Shown: positions 54,787-63,537, counted from the first letter of the stretch. The stretch: 64,000 nucleotides of DNA from an uncultured Lachnospiraceae bacterium (GCA_910577675.1 CAJTOR010000016.1:1-64000); one strand, 5' to 3'. Numbers and translations: made by a program. The notes: generated from the letters alone by a model not told the origin.

Positions 54787-54882
54787 GTTAATACTCCTTT
54801 CCCGCAAATCCGGTTTCCGCCAGAAATAATATTTTTTCCCCGCTTCCAGCGAACCCGCACATATTGCTTTAAAATTCTTAAT

Positions 54883-54900
54883 TTTGTTTTCGAAAACAAA
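54883..54900. promoter_or_regulatory. 18 bp perfect palindrome upstream of blaI-like gene
   Basis: TTTGTTTTCGAAAACAAA, about 100 nt before the repressor start. Candidate operator, although it differs from the TACA/TGTA sites of classical BlaI. Confidence 0.5.
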
Positions 54901-54916
54901 CAGGTCGGTAAGTTAA

Positions 54917-55087
54917 AATTCATTGTCAAAGGAATTTTTTAATTCATTGTCAAAGGAATTTATATCCCTGTGCTACTATCGCAGCTAGTCCGATGGAACC
55001 TGCACCCCACCTGGCACAAAAAAGCTCCCTTACTCACCACTTTCATATTTACAACTTAGAAACCAGGGACTTCCTTGATAGCTTAAA
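54917..55087 (+). repeat. dispersed structured repeat, copy B, with duplicated left end
   Basis: The left-end 21-mer aattcattgtcaaaggaattt occurs twice in tandem (54917-54937 and 54941-54961). The body follows: atatccctgtgctac, tgcaccccacctggcacaaa, cttactcaccactttcat, gggacttccttgatag. It lies in the gap between the repressor and degV genes. Confidence 0.75.
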
Positions 55088-55103
55088 AGTAAGATGAGCC
55101 ACT

Positions 55104-55937
55104 CTAGTACGCCACCACAATCCCCCCATCGTTCGCATACATGCTGCTCACGCCCGCAGCTTCCAGAATTATCACATCCCTGAACGGCACTTTTTTTAGC
55201 ACCTCATCCCGCACAAATTCTGCGCGCTCCCTGCAATTGCAGTGTGTAATTGCAAAAATTCGTTTCTTCGCGTCCGTGATATCCTCCTCAATATAGCGGA
55301 TCATCTTCATCAGAGCCTTTGTCATTCCGCGCGCCTGGTCAAGCTTCTCAATCCGCCCCTCCACGCCGCACATAACCGGCTTAATATTAAGCACGCTGCA
55401 AAGTGCCGCCGTGATATTGCTCAACCGCCCGTTCTTCCTTAAATTGTCAAGTGACTCCAGCACAAACTTCGTCTTGAGCCGGTCACGGAATTTCCGCACA
55501 CGGTTTGTCGTTTCCTCAAAGCTTGTCCCCGCTTCCTTCTCCTCAATCAGCTTCAATGCAATCAGTGTCTGACCGGCAGCCGCAGAACGCGAGTCTATCA
55601 CCTCAATCTTTTTGTTCGGATGTTTTTCAAGATACAACATCTTCGCAAGCTCCGCCGCATTGTAAGAACCGCTAAGATGCGAGGAGAGCGTTACCACATA
55701 CACTTCCTCCGCCCCCTCAAAAGCCTCCATATAAGCCTCCGGGGAAGGGCAGGCTGACTTAGGACACTCGCTGCACTCCTTCATCTTTTTCAAAAATCCC
55801 GCCTGGTCAAAACTCTCATCGTCCACAATATCTTCCGTTCCGACCGTCAGCGTCAACGGTATAATCTGGATACGCCCATCCTCCCTCATTTCCTTTGTAA
55901 GGTCAGTACAGCTATCCCCTATGATTTTATATGACAT
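55104..55937 (-). CDS. DegV-family fatty-acid-binding protein
   Basis: 277 aa. SYKIIGDSCTDLTKEM at the start, VYVVTLSSHLSGSYNAA (ligand-binding Ser/His motif), VIDSRSAAAGQ, and the C-terminal EAAGVSSMYANDGGIVVAY match DegV. FakB-type members hand fatty acids to the FakA kinase; no kinase is adjacent. ATG 55937 has GGAGGAAAT directly upstream; longer frames do not. Confidence 0.9.
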   Translation of the reverse strand: MSYKIIGDSCTDLTKEMREDGRIQIIPLTLTVGTEDIVDDESFDQAGFLKKMKECSECPKSACPSPEAYMEAFEGAEEVYVVTLSSHLSGSYNAAELAKMLYLEKHPNKKIEVIDSRSAAAGQTLIALKLIEEKEAGTSFEETTNRVRKFRDRLKTKFVLESLDNLRKNGRLSNITAALCSVLNIKPVMCGVEGRIEKLDQARGMTKALMKMIRYIEEDITDAKKRIFAITHCNCRERAEFVRDEVLKKVPFRDVIILEAAGVSSMYANDGGIVVAY

Positions 55938-56137
55938 ATTTCCTCCAATCCCACATCCCGGCATAGCCCACGCCATCATGTGGTATTCGCTCACCATTTC
56001 ATGTGGTTTTCAATACTATATAATATCATACCATACTTTAGGAGATTTGAAAAGGAATAATCATAAAAGAATCATAAAATTTTTTAAAACTGGGGCATAT
56101 CAGGAAACTTCTTTCCGACATACCCCGACAAAACAGA

Positions 56138-57076
56138 CTAATTCCCGGCAAACAAAGGCGTGGACAGGTAACGGTCGCCCGAATCCGGCAAAAGCACCAC
56201 TATATTCTTCCCCTTATTTTCCGGGCGCATTGCCAAAAGAGTTGCTGCTTTCAGTGCGGCACCGGAGGAAATACCGACCAGGATGCCTTCGCTTACAGCA
56301 AATGCCCTGCCCTCGGCATAAGCGTCCCCACATTTTATCGGGAGAACTTCATCGTAAACTTCGGTATTCAAAATCTCCGGGACAAAACCGGCACCAATCC
56401 CCTGAATCCCGTGCGCTCCCGCCTCGCCGCCGGAAAGCACAGGGCTGTCCGCCGGTTCAACCGCGACCACCCGGATATCCGGATTTTTTTCTTTTAGATA
56501 TTCACCGATCCCGGTTATTGTCCCGCCGGTTCCCACACCCGCCACAAAAATATCCACCCTCCCATCCGTCTGCTCCCAGATTTCAGGTCCTGTCGCCGCC
56601 CAGTGGGCTGTCGGATTGGCAGGATTTACAAATTGTCCTAGAATTATGGAGCCGGGGATTTTTTCGTTCAATTCCTCCGCCTTGTCAATCGCTCCCTGCA
56701 TGCCCTTTGCGCCGTCAGTAAGTACCAGCTTCGCCCCGTAAGCCGCCAGAAGATTCCTGCGCTCCATGCTCATGGTATCCGGCAGTGTCAGCACCGCCTT
56801 ATACCCTTTCGCCGCCGCAACCGCCGCAAGCCCAATCCCGGTATTGCCGCTGGTCGGCTCAATAATCGTTGCACCCGGTTTTAACAGTCCCTGCTCCTCA
56901 GCTTCTAGGATCATAGCAAGCGCAACCCGATCCTTAACCGAGCCCGCCGGATTCAGGTATTCGAGTTTAGCAAGGATGGTCGCCCCGCTTACTCCAGCCT
57001 GCTTCATATAACCATTTAATTTTAGCATCGGCGTATTTCCGATTAATTCCAGCACACTTTCTTTTATCTGACCCAT
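56138..57076 (-). CDS. cysK: cysteine synthase (O-acetylserine sulfhydrylase)
   Basis: 312 aa, PLP enzyme making cysteine from O-acetylserine and sulfide. PLP lysine is Lys48 in PAGSVKDR; phosphate loop GTGGTITGIG, substrate loop PTSGNTGIG, and GISSGAALKAA near the end are all present. ATG 57076 follows GGAGGAAA. It lies 25 nt after the HAD-GH43 gene on the same strand, so it may be co-transcribed. Confidence 0.95.
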   Translation of the reverse strand: MGQIKESVLELIGNTPMLKLNGYMKQAGVSGATILAKLEYLNPAGSVKDRVALAMILEAEEQGLLKPGATIIEPTSGNTGIGLAAVAAAKGYKAVLTLPDTMSMERRNLLAAYGAKLVLTDGAKGMQGAIDKAEELNEKIPGSIILGQFVNPANPTAHWAATGPEIWEQTDGRVDIFVAGVGTGGTITGIGEYLKEKNPDIRVVAVEPADSPVLSGGEAGAHGIQGIGAGFVPEILNTEVYDEVLPIKCGDAYAEGRAFAVSEGILVGISSGAALKAATLLAMRPENKGKNIVVLLPDSGDRYLSTPLFAGN

Positions 57077-57101
57077 AACTTTCCTCCAAACAAAATATTC
57101 C

Positions 57102-59045
57102 CTACATCTGCAAACGCGGCGCAACACCTTTTTGTGTCGGTTTTACCGGCAGCATCCGTCCGGTTTCTGCATCAAAACACAGCTTGTCGATACAGATTTC
57201 CCGATGGAACCCAAATCCCTCGCAAAACAGCCCAAGCGGCGTGTAAAAACGGTGATAAACAATATAATACTGATCGCCTGGGACGGACAGGATGCAGTGG
57301 TGCCCGGTTCCCAGAATCCCATTCTCCTCATCCTTTGACAGAAGCCTCCCGCGGCAGACAATCGGTCCGTAAATGCTTTCCGCGGTTCCATAATTAACAT
57401 GATAATCCGCGCTCCCCGTATCATCGCATGACCAGGTAAAATGATAGATGCCCCCCCTCTTTGTAACTGTGACCGCCTCCCTGAAATCTTCCGCCCCCAA
57501 GTACTGTGTAAGTGTGGACAAATCAAGACTTACCATATCATCCATAAGGCGCACCACCGCCGCATGTCCGTTGCCAAACAGCAGGTAGGAAGCCCCGTCC
57601 TCATCGGTAAATACGGACGGATCGATGGTCTGCCACATCATAATCCCGTGTTCCTCACACATCTTCTTGGTCAGCAGCGGTTCCTGCATTGCCCGAAACG
57701 GTCCCACCGGGGAATCCGCCACTGCCACGCCAATATGGGAATCCCCGAAGACATCCTTGGCACAAAAATAAAAGTAATATTTCCCGCCCTTTGTGGCAAT
57801 GCAGGGTGCCCAGGCACTTGAAACCGCCCAGGAAACATCGTCGCCCGCTACGTCAAGGATAACTCCCTCATCTGTGAAATTTACCAGATCCTTTGAGGAA
57901 AACACGCGGAAATAAGTGCCCGACCAGCCCGGAAACCCGTCCGTGGTCGCATAGAGATAATAAGTATCGCCAAACAGCGCGATATCCGGGTCAGCAAACT
58001 GCCCGGGCAGCACAGGGTTGGCACACCAGATAACACTGATATTCCACATTTGTTTTTCCGGTTCCGCAGGGCTGCAAAATAAAACATCCATCTGCAAATC
58101 TTCCCCCACATTAAGCGGCAGCGGTTCAGAGCATTGCGCACCATCAGCAGCAAAAAAACGAAGTGCAGGCTCCCCTTCCCCCGGAAGATAGGTCTTATTT
58201 CTACTCAAAAAGATAGTTGCCTTGCACCCTTCCTCCTCCGCCTTCCAACCGATGATTCCGGTTCCCGTGGCTTTAACATCCGTAAAAGGAGCCTTACCGC
58301 CCTTTTTAGTTAGGTTTTTTCCATTTTCTTCCAATTGCTGTACCCCCCTGTCCCTGTCCAAAAACTCGTTTAGTTCATCAAACTCTTTAATCTCCATCCC
58401 CTGCCCGTAATCTTTCCTAGCCCCGTCCCGGTTAATCAGCACAGCAAACGCGCCCGCCCTTATGGCACAGCGCATATCCTTTTCTTCATCCCCGACAAAT
58501 ACCATCTCCGACGGCTTAACCCCCAATTGCTCCGCAATCATCAAAAGTCCCTGCGGCGCAGGTTTGCGGTACCCGGTATCGTTTGAAGTATAAGGGCAGG
58601 CAAGGTATTTTAACAATGGTGCAATATCCGAGAGCGCATAAGAATTGTCCATCCCATAGGCAACATCCGACAATGTCCCAAGCAAAACCCCCCTCCCCGA
58701 AAGAGCCTTCAGAGTTTCTTCCACCCCATCAAAGATATGCGCTTCCCTCTGAAAATACGAATAAAAACCGTCCCTCACCCTTACAAGTTCCTCACTCCCA
58801 AGCCCCATACCATCAATAATCTCCGCAAAAATCTTTTCGGAAGAAATTTCGTATTCCCTCGGGTTTACCCTGGTATTGTACTTCGTCAGCACACGCCCCG
58901 CATGTTCATACTGCTCCTTTGTAAAATGATACCCAAACTGCCCCGCGGTATGTTCGAATGCAGGGCGGTATAGTTCTGACCAATTCATTGGGATTTTATA
59001 TTCCACCAGGGTATTTCCAATATCAAATATAACCGCTTTTATCAT
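57102..59045 (-). CDS. HAD hydrolase fused to a GH43-type glycosidase
   Basis: 647 aa in one frame. Residues 1-215: HAD-like phosphatase (FDIGNTLVEYK with the catalytic Asp, GTLSD, GYRKPAP, FVGDEEKDMRCAIRAGA). Residues 245-340: linker or small beta domain. Residues about 345-640: five-bladed GH43-like propeller with the general base in FADPDIALFGDTYYLYATTD and the pKa-modulating Asp in QTIDPSVFTDEDGASYLLFG; the acid Glu is not assigned. There is no signal peptide, so it is cytoplasmic and would act on short oligosaccharides or glycosides. Start ATG 59045 behind AGGAGAG. Confidence 0.8.
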   Translation of the reverse strand: MIKAVIFDIGNTLVEYKIPMNWSELYRPAFEHTAGQFGYHFTKEQYEHAGRVLTKYNTRVNPREYEISSEKIFAEIIDGMGLGSEELVRVRDGFYSYFQREAHIFDGVEETLKALSGRGVLLGTLSDVAYGMDNSYALSDIAPLLKYLACPYTSNDTGYRKPAPQGLLMIAEQLGVKPSEMVFVGDEEKDMRCAIRAGAFAVLINRDGARKDYGQGMEIKEFDELNEFLDRDRGVQQLEENGKNLTKKGGKAPFTDVKATGTGIIGWKAEEEGCKATIFLSRNKTYLPGEGEPALRFFAADGAQCSEPLPLNVGEDLQMDVLFCSPAEPEKQMWNISVIWCANPVLPGQFADPDIALFGDTYYLYATTDGFPGWSGTYFRVFSSKDLVNFTDEGVILDVAGDDVSWAVSSAWAPCIATKGGKYYFYFCAKDVFGDSHIGVAVADSPVGPFRAMQEPLLTKKMCEEHGIMMWQTIDPSVFTDEDGASYLLFGNGHAAVVRLMDDMVSLDLSTLTQYLGAEDFREAVTVTKRGGIYHFTWSCDDTGSADYHVNYGTAESIYGPIVCRGRLLSKDEENGILGTGHHCILSVPGDQYYIVYHRFYTPLGLFCEGFGFHREICIDKLCFDAETGRMLPVKPTQKGVAPRLQM

Positions 59046-59151
59046 ACTTTCTCTCCTGTCAGTTTTATTTTCCCCATTATAACAGATCCCCGCGCTGGTG
59101 TAAATATTATAGCGCGGGGGTGAAAAAAACTGTTTTCCGCATTGTCAGCTA

Positions 59152-59288
59152 ATAAGCGAACTTCCGATTTTTTGAAGCTAGTTTGTAAAGATGAAAGTGA
59201 GGGTAAGAGGGAGTTTTTGTGTCCGGTGAGGGATAAGCCCCATCAAACATGCGATAGCAACACAGGGATATGAAATTTCCTTTGACAT
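59152..59288 (-). repeat. dispersed structured repeat, copy D (inverted)
   Basis: Read on the minus strand: tgtcaaaggaaatttcatat, ccctgtgttgctatcgcat, gatggggcttatccctcacc, then tcttaccctcactttcat and atcggaagttcgctta. It is opposite in orientation to copies A and B and ends just before the antitoxin promoter. Confidence 0.75.
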
Positions 59289-59294
59289 TCTTGC

Positions 59295-59345
59295 TTGCAT
59301 ATCTTTTTATTTTATGGCATAATATAAGTAAGAAATTCTTACTTA
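59295..59345 (+). promoter_or_regulatory. antitoxin promoter with palindromic operator
   Basis: TTGCAT (59295-59300), 17 nt, CATAAT (59318-59323). A perfect palindrome TAAGTAAGAA-A-TTCTTACTTA (59325-59345) covers the expected transcription start, as for autorepressing AbrB-type antitoxins. Confidence 0.75.
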
Positions 59346-59361
59346 AAAGGAGCTAAAACAA

Positions 59362-59628
59362 ATGAATGCACAAATATTAACGGTTTCTTCGAAAGGTCAG
59401 ATTTCCTTGCCGGTCAGTATCCGCAAACTCTTATCTATTGATACTGGTGATAAGCTGGTAGCATATACTTCGGGTGATGTTATCATGCTCAAAACGCTAA
59501 AACTTCCTTCTGCCGAAGATTTTGAGGCATCATTGGATGAGGCGCAAAAATGGGCGCTGTCTGTTGGATATAATGAAAATGATGTTGATGATATAGTCAA
59601 ATCCGTGAGAAAGAAGAATCGCGCATGA
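59362..59628 (+). CDS. AbrB/MazE-type antitoxin
   Basis: 88 aa. SpoVT/AbrB fold at residues 5-48 (TVSSKGQISLPVSIRKLLSIDTGDKL), and an acidic C-terminal tail that would bind a toxin. AAAAGGAG precedes ATG 59362. Its stop overlaps the start of a PIN-type gene (ATGA). It likely binds the palindrome at its promoter. The partner toxin is broken, so it is probably an orphan. Confidence 0.85.
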   Translation: MNAQILTVSSKGQISLPVSIRKLLSIDTGDKLVAYTSGDVIMLKTLKLPSAEDFEASLDEAQKWALSVGYNENDVDDIVKSVRKKNRA

Positions 59629-60007
59629 AAATTGTAATAGATACAAATGTCCTCATTTCCGGGGTGTTTTTTGGCGGATTTCCAAGAAAAATTCTCAGTG
59701 CTGTTGTCGGAAAAGAGATATCATTAACGAATATGAAGAAATCATACAGGAAATGATTAACAGAAAACAAGGGCATATCAATAAATCGATATTAAGTCCT
59801 TTAATCAAAACTATGGAAATTATTGAACCGATTACTCAAGTTGAAATATGCCGCGACCCCGATGATAATAAATTCCTGGGATGTGCAAGGGATTCCCATG
59901 CCCTATATATTGTCAGTGGTGATAAAGACCTTTTGGTGATAAATGAATATGAAAAGATAAAGATTGTGACAGCAAAAGACTTTTGCGAGCAATATTTGTC
60001 CACCTGA
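59625..60007 (+). pseudogene. PIN-domain toxin, frameshifted by a small deletion
   Basis: Starts MKIVIDTNVLISGVFFGGFP with the first catalytic Asp, then loses frame near 59718. The continuation in another frame (INEYEEIIQEMINRKQG ... ICRDPDDNKFLGCARDSHA) contains the later acidic residues of the PIN fold, and SGDKDLL is also intact. At the junction about 15-25 bp coding for strand 2 appear deleted, giving a premature stop after 43 codons. Confidence 0.75.
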
Positions 60008-60100
60008 TTATATAGATTGGCTTTACATCAAACAAAACATAAAATTCTGTCGCTCTCTATAAAGACTTATGAAATGTTATAAGACAATTTTCAGGAAACT

Positions 60101-60160
60101 CTGTTTGCAGGACATGGAAAATTTTAAGTGTAGATTTTCCATGTCCTGCAAACAGGGTTT
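60101..60160 (+). terminator. terminator after the toxin-antitoxin locus
   Basis: 22 bp perfect stem beginning CTGTTTGCAGGACATGG (60101-60122) with its complement at 60134-60155, then GG and TTTTT. The 290 bp to the next stop codon hold nothing else. Confidence 0.9.
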
Positions 60161-60293
60161 TTGTAATTCATAACCAATTATGTATATTACTATATATATT
60201 ATCACTTTCAATTCAGAATAGTGTAATACCTGCGATAATCTATAAAAATCATGGTATCCGATTTTGTTAACTAATTAACTCAAGAAATATAAT

Positions 60294-60815
60294 CTATTTC
60301 TTTATCTCATCTTCTTTCTTTGTTTTACAATTCTCTTCCTTCTCTGTCCCCGCTTCCTGCTCCTCCTTCTTAGCCTTCTTTTTTCTTCCTCTCGGCTTTC
60401 TTTCTGACTTTAAAAGCTCCTTTAAACGCCGAACCATAGGAAAGATTATTTTCATTTCCTTTTCGGAACAATCTTCCAATTCATCAAAAAGTATTGTCCT
60501 TTCTTCAAAATCCTCAGGTATATCAGGATAAAATATATGGTAGATTGGCAAATCAAATTCTCTCACCAATCCATAGAGAACTTCAAACTTAGGATTGGCA
60601 ATATCTGCTTCAATATCCATTATTGCGCGTTTTCCAATACCTACTCTCTCCCCCAATGCCCTCTGTGACAGATTCTTTTCCTGCCTTCCTTCCCTCACGC
60701 AATTACCAATAATTGCGATGGAAGTTGCCAGATCCTTAGGACTCCTGATAGGTCTACGTTTTGTTTTCCTTCTGACGGTTCTCTTTACCTCATTCACATT
60801 TGCTTTTATTTCCAT
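60294..60815 (-). CDS. XRE-family regulator 2 with basic C-terminal tail
   Basis: 173 aa. HTH about residues 35-90 (ERQ-type: NLSQRALGERVGIGKRAIMD, ADIANPKFEVLYGLVREFDL), then FYPDIPEDFEERTILFDEL and a Lys/Glu-rich tail from about 135 that may bind nucleic acid or be disordered. Paralogous to the upstream XRE protein, with shared FYPD(I/V)PE(D/N)F and CSEKE blocks. ATG 60815 overlaps the preceding gene by 10 nt. Confidence 0.85.
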   Translation of the reverse strand: MEIKANVNEVKRTVRRKTKRRPIRSPKDLATSIAIIGNCVREGRQEKNLSQRALGERVGIGKRAIMDIEADIANPKFEVLYGLVREFDLPIYHIFYPDIPEDFEERTILFDELEDCSEKEMKIIFPMVRRLKELLKSERKPRGRKKKAKKEEQEAGTEKEENCKTKKEDEIKK

Positions 60816-61171
60816 TCCGCTTTCCTCTGTTTCTTTTTCTTATTCTTATCCCGCAAAGTCTGTTTCATATTAATTACCAGAGGCAGGATTACAGCTATCT
60901 CCTTTTCCGAGCATCCCATTAATTCCTGCATCAGCATGCTCTTATCATCAAAATTTTCCGGCACATCCGGGTAGAATATCTGGTCAAGCGGAATATTCAA
61001 TTCGCGGAACAGCCGAAATAACACGTCAAACTTGGGATTTCCAATATTTGTTTCTATATCAATGATTGTTCTCTTGCAAACCCCAATTTTTTCTGCCAAT
61101 TGTGTCTGTGACATAAGAAGGCTTTTCCTTTTTTCCCGGACGATATCCCCCATTCCAATAATTGTTGCCAT
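60806..61171 (-). CDS. XRE-family regulator 1, divergent from the secreted peptide gene
   Basis: 121 aa. HTH in the N-terminal 65 residues (LLMSQTQLAEKIGVCKRTII, IETNIGNPKFDVLFRLFREL), then a short C-terminal domain (FYPDVPENFDD, MGCSEKEIAVILPLVINMK). ATG 61171 has AAGGAGAG 5 nt upstream; the longer frame to 61387 crosses inverted repeats and is not coding. First of a two-gene operon transcribed away from the peptide gene; probably represses the shared intergenic region. Confidence 0.85.
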   Translation of the reverse strand: MATIIGMGDIVREKRKSLLMSQTQLAEKIGVCKRTIIDIETNIGNPKFDVLFRLFRELNIPLDQIFYPDVPENFDDKSMLMQELMGCSEKEIAVILPLVINMKQTLRDKNKKKKQRKAEWK

Positions 61172-61198
61172 TTCTCTCCTTTTTTCGAAAAGAACCAA

Positions 61199-61311
61199 AA
61201 GTGGTCTCGAATTTCCACCACTTCCGGTTCCTTTCTTAATTCTGCTTTTCTGTGTCGCTGATAAAATGGGAATTTTATCGACTATATAGTAACTTTTTTC
61301 GACAAAAAAGT
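61199..61311. promoter_or_regulatory. three inverted repeats between XRE regulator and peptide gene
   Basis: AAGTGGT-N11-ACCACTT (61199-61223), GATAAAA-N6-TTTTATC (61260-61279) and ACTTTTTT-N4-AAAAAAGT (61292-61311). The last overlaps the -35 to -10 interval of a weak promoter for the peptide gene (TATACT at 61313-61318). Candidate operators for the XRE pair or the large regulator. Confidence 0.6.
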
Positions 61312-61359
61312 CTATACTGTTTGCGGAATATAGATGTATATTCCGCAAACAGCATAGAC
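61304..61359 (-). terminator. terminator for the locus 2 regulator, beyond the peptide gene
   Basis: 23 bp stem with one mismatch (GTCTAT.CTGTTTGCGGAATATA, complement at 61337-61359) and a 4-nt loop, followed on the minus strand by TTTTTT. It is the first terminator downstream of the regulator stop at 61504. Regulator mRNA would therefore run antisense through the whole peptide gene. Confidence 0.75.
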
Positions 61360-61436
61360 AAACCTTAGCATCCAACATAAAATTCAAGCTGATAATAAAA
61401 ATGGTCGCGCTTATGCGATAAGAAAGAGGTGCAATT

Positions 61437-61610
61437 ATGAAGAAGTTTAAAAAAATGATGCTCGCAGTGCTCGTGCTGTTCTATGTAGGAATTACTGTTA
61501 CTATTACTGTTCCGGATGTTCCGCAGGCGGAAACTTACGGGGCGACGGACAAGCCGACGAATCCAAATCCGTTTGGGCCGTTTGATGAGGGTGATGGTGG
61601 AAAGCATTAA
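61437..61610 (+). CDS. small secreted peptide, candidate pheromone precursor, locus 2
   Basis: 57 aa: basic start MKKFKKMM, hydrophobic core to about residue 25, then PQAETYGATDKPTNPNPFGP and an acidic end with GGKH. AGAGGTG precedes ATG 61437. Shares the NPNP core and overall layout with the 46 aa peptide at 20880. Its last 107 bp overlap the 3' end of the convergent regulator gene. Likely exported by Sec and trimmed; whether the NPNP segment is the signal is inference. Confidence 0.7.
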   Translation: MKKFKKMMLAVLVLFYVGITVTITVPDVPQAETYGATDKPTNPNPFGPFDEGDGGKH

Positions 61611-63429
61611 TATCTTTTCCAAACAGTAACTGGTAGCATTCCTCAACTACTTTTGCTACCTTCACACGCTTCATCAATAAACACAACTGATATGAGTGCC
61701 ACAAACATACTTCCTTCATGGAATTCTTATCAGTAGTTTTACTCTTGTCATAAACATATGCGAGATTTGCTAGTATTTTTCCTAACATCTCCCCTTGACC
61801 ACACCATATATTCAACTGGATGCCATGAATATCCATTTCTTCTGCTAATTCCAGTTGACCTATAGTTTCAAGTAGTTCACCATAATTCATATAAAGTAGT
61901 AATATCGAATTTGTATGATATTCTTCCTCTACTCGACTCTCACTAAAGGCTTGCAGCATGCTTTCGCGCAACTGCAAACCTTCTTTTATTTTTCCTAACT
62001 TCCGCAGAAACGATACCATTAAACTCAATATAACGAATTCTTCTCTTGAAGGTACACGTATTTTTGATTCTTTATAATCTGGCATAGTATAGCCCAAAGC
62101 CTTTTTTAAACCACTTAAAGCTTGTTCTGGCTCTATTACACCACGAACCCCTTTATCACCAATTTTACAAGCCTCTATGTATTGTTTATTCAGAGGATTA
62201 CTCATATCCAACGAACTCTCAAGCATATCTATCATTGCACCTGCTTTATCCCACTCATAATTAAATCCTGCTTGATTTCTCCAATGGCACAACTCATACA
62301 AATCATAATCCTCCGACTGTACCCTGCTAATATAATAACTCTTATTCACCCCAAGTTCTTCCGCAATCTCCATCACATGGCGCTTTGACGGTGCCTGCTT
62401 GCCGTTCTCAATCCTTGAGAGGCTTCCCTGTGTACAACTCTGGACTTCGCCCTGTGAGATACCCTGATTTTTCCTGATATCACGCAGCATTTCATAATCC
62501 AGCGAAACTTCTTCCTCATGGTAGAAATAGTGGAGTTTTGATAGATCATCCATCCTGAGCACCCAATCAGCATACCGCGCCAGCACAGCAACCAGACTGT
62601 CTAGCTGATTTTGCAGGGTTTCAATCTCACACATATCACTGCCCAGGTTCCTCAAACTTTCAATACGCAGCTCCAACAACTCCCTGAGCAGTGGAAGCGC
62701 TCCGTTCCTTGTCAGACATTCCACGCCCCGGCGGCTGTATTCCTCCACCTTCTCCCAGTCCCCGTGACGCTTGCTGTGCTCCGCCAGCAGCCACATACAC
62801 TGTGGAAGAAGTTTGACTTTCTCCTCCTCATAATACCGCTCTTCCAGATAGATTGCCGTTTCCGTCAGAATCCACAGCGCCCTCACCTCATTTTCCGGCA
62901 TCATGAAAAAGGCGATCAGAATCAGCAGATGAAGTTCCTGACTGCACAGATAATAATTCAGTATCTGCATTCTCCCCCACTCATGGAAAGTAACAGTCAG
63001 TGCATTGCCAAGCTCCACCCGGCAGCGGAGCATGTTCCCGTGGCGGCGGTACTCATTAACTGCCTCATACTTTAGAAGGAATTGCCGATGTAATGGCCAA
63101 TCTGCCTCCTTATGTCTGCGGTATTTTTCAATCAAACTACAGTTCTTTTCATAATTACATTCATAAAAATGGCGCTGCAATGTTTCCCTCATATCAAAAA
63201 GAATATATTCCTCCACTGACATAATAGCTTCCAAAGTGTCCGTACACCTGCCCAAACGCTGCATCAATGCATCAGCAAGCATTTTTTCAGGCACCCTTTC
63301 ACCGGATTCTATCTTAGCCATCTCACCCTGTTGACATACTCCACGGAGCAACTCCTCCTGCAAAATATTTTTCTTCTTCCTTTCTTTACATATAATCTTC
63401 CCAAGATTCGTCGCACGTTTATCCCGCAT
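61504..63429 (-). CDS. large double-HTH helical-repeat regulator, RRNPP-like, locus 2
   Basis: 641 aa. First HTH at about 8-70 (LGKIICKERKKKNILQEELL), repeat region with WPLHRQFLLKYEAVNEYRRH and TPR-like helices, second HTH at about 325-390 (LRDIRKNQGISQGEVQSCT, GSLSRIENGKQAPSKR), then further TPRs (LLLYMNYGELLETIGQLELA). The last ~35 residues (His/Pro-rich, HHHPHQTAQT) are encoded opposite the peptide gene. Homologous in plan to the 706 aa protein at 21025. AGGAGG precedes ATG 63429; promoter at 63499-63527. Confidence 0.78.
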   Translation of the reverse strand: MRDKRATNLGKIICKERKKKNILQEELLRGVCQQGEMAKIESGERVPEKMLADALMQRLGRCTDTLEAIMSVEEYILFDMRETLQRHFYECNYEKNCSLIEKYRRHKEADWPLHRQFLLKYEAVNEYRRHGNMLRCRVELGNALTVTFHEWGRMQILNYYLCSQELHLLILIAFFMMPENEVRALWILTETAIYLEERYYEEEKVKLLPQCMWLLAEHSKRHGDWEKVEEYSRRGVECLTRNGALPLLRELLELRIESLRNLGSDMCEIETLQNQLDSLVAVLARYADWVLRMDDLSKLHYFYHEEEVSLDYEMLRDIRKNQGISQGEVQSCTQGSLSRIENGKQAPSKRHVMEIAEELGVNKSYYISRVQSEDYDLYELCHWRNQAGFNYEWDKAGAMIDMLESSLDMSNPLNKQYIEACKIGDKGVRGVIEPEQALSGLKKALGYTMPDYKESKIRVPSREEFVILSLMVSFLRKLGKIKEGLQLRESMLQAFSESRVEEEYHTNSILLLYMNYGELLETIGQLELAEEMDIHGIQLNIWCGQGEMLGKILANLAYVYDKSKTTDKNSMKEVCLWHSYQLCLLMKRVKVAKVVEECYQLLFGKDINAFHHHPHQTAQTDLDSSACPSPRKFPPAEHPEQ

Positions 63430-63498
63430 TCCTTATTCCTCCTGATTTTAAAACTCACCAGAATGATCTGTACGTACTCCCAACCCCTATTCAATACA

Positions 63499-63527
63499 AT
63501 TATACCAGCTCATTTATATTCAATCAA
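63499..63527 (-). promoter_or_regulatory. promoter of the locus 2 regulator
   Basis: Minus strand TTGATT (63527-63522), 17 nt, TATAAT (63504-63499). Confidence 0.7.
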
Positions 63528-63537
63528 TATTCTAACG

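Noticed and set aside
55104..55937. DegV gene as part of the BlaI/M56 operon
   Set aside because: A dispersed repeat and a palindrome intervene, and the gap before the repressor gene is about 300 bp.
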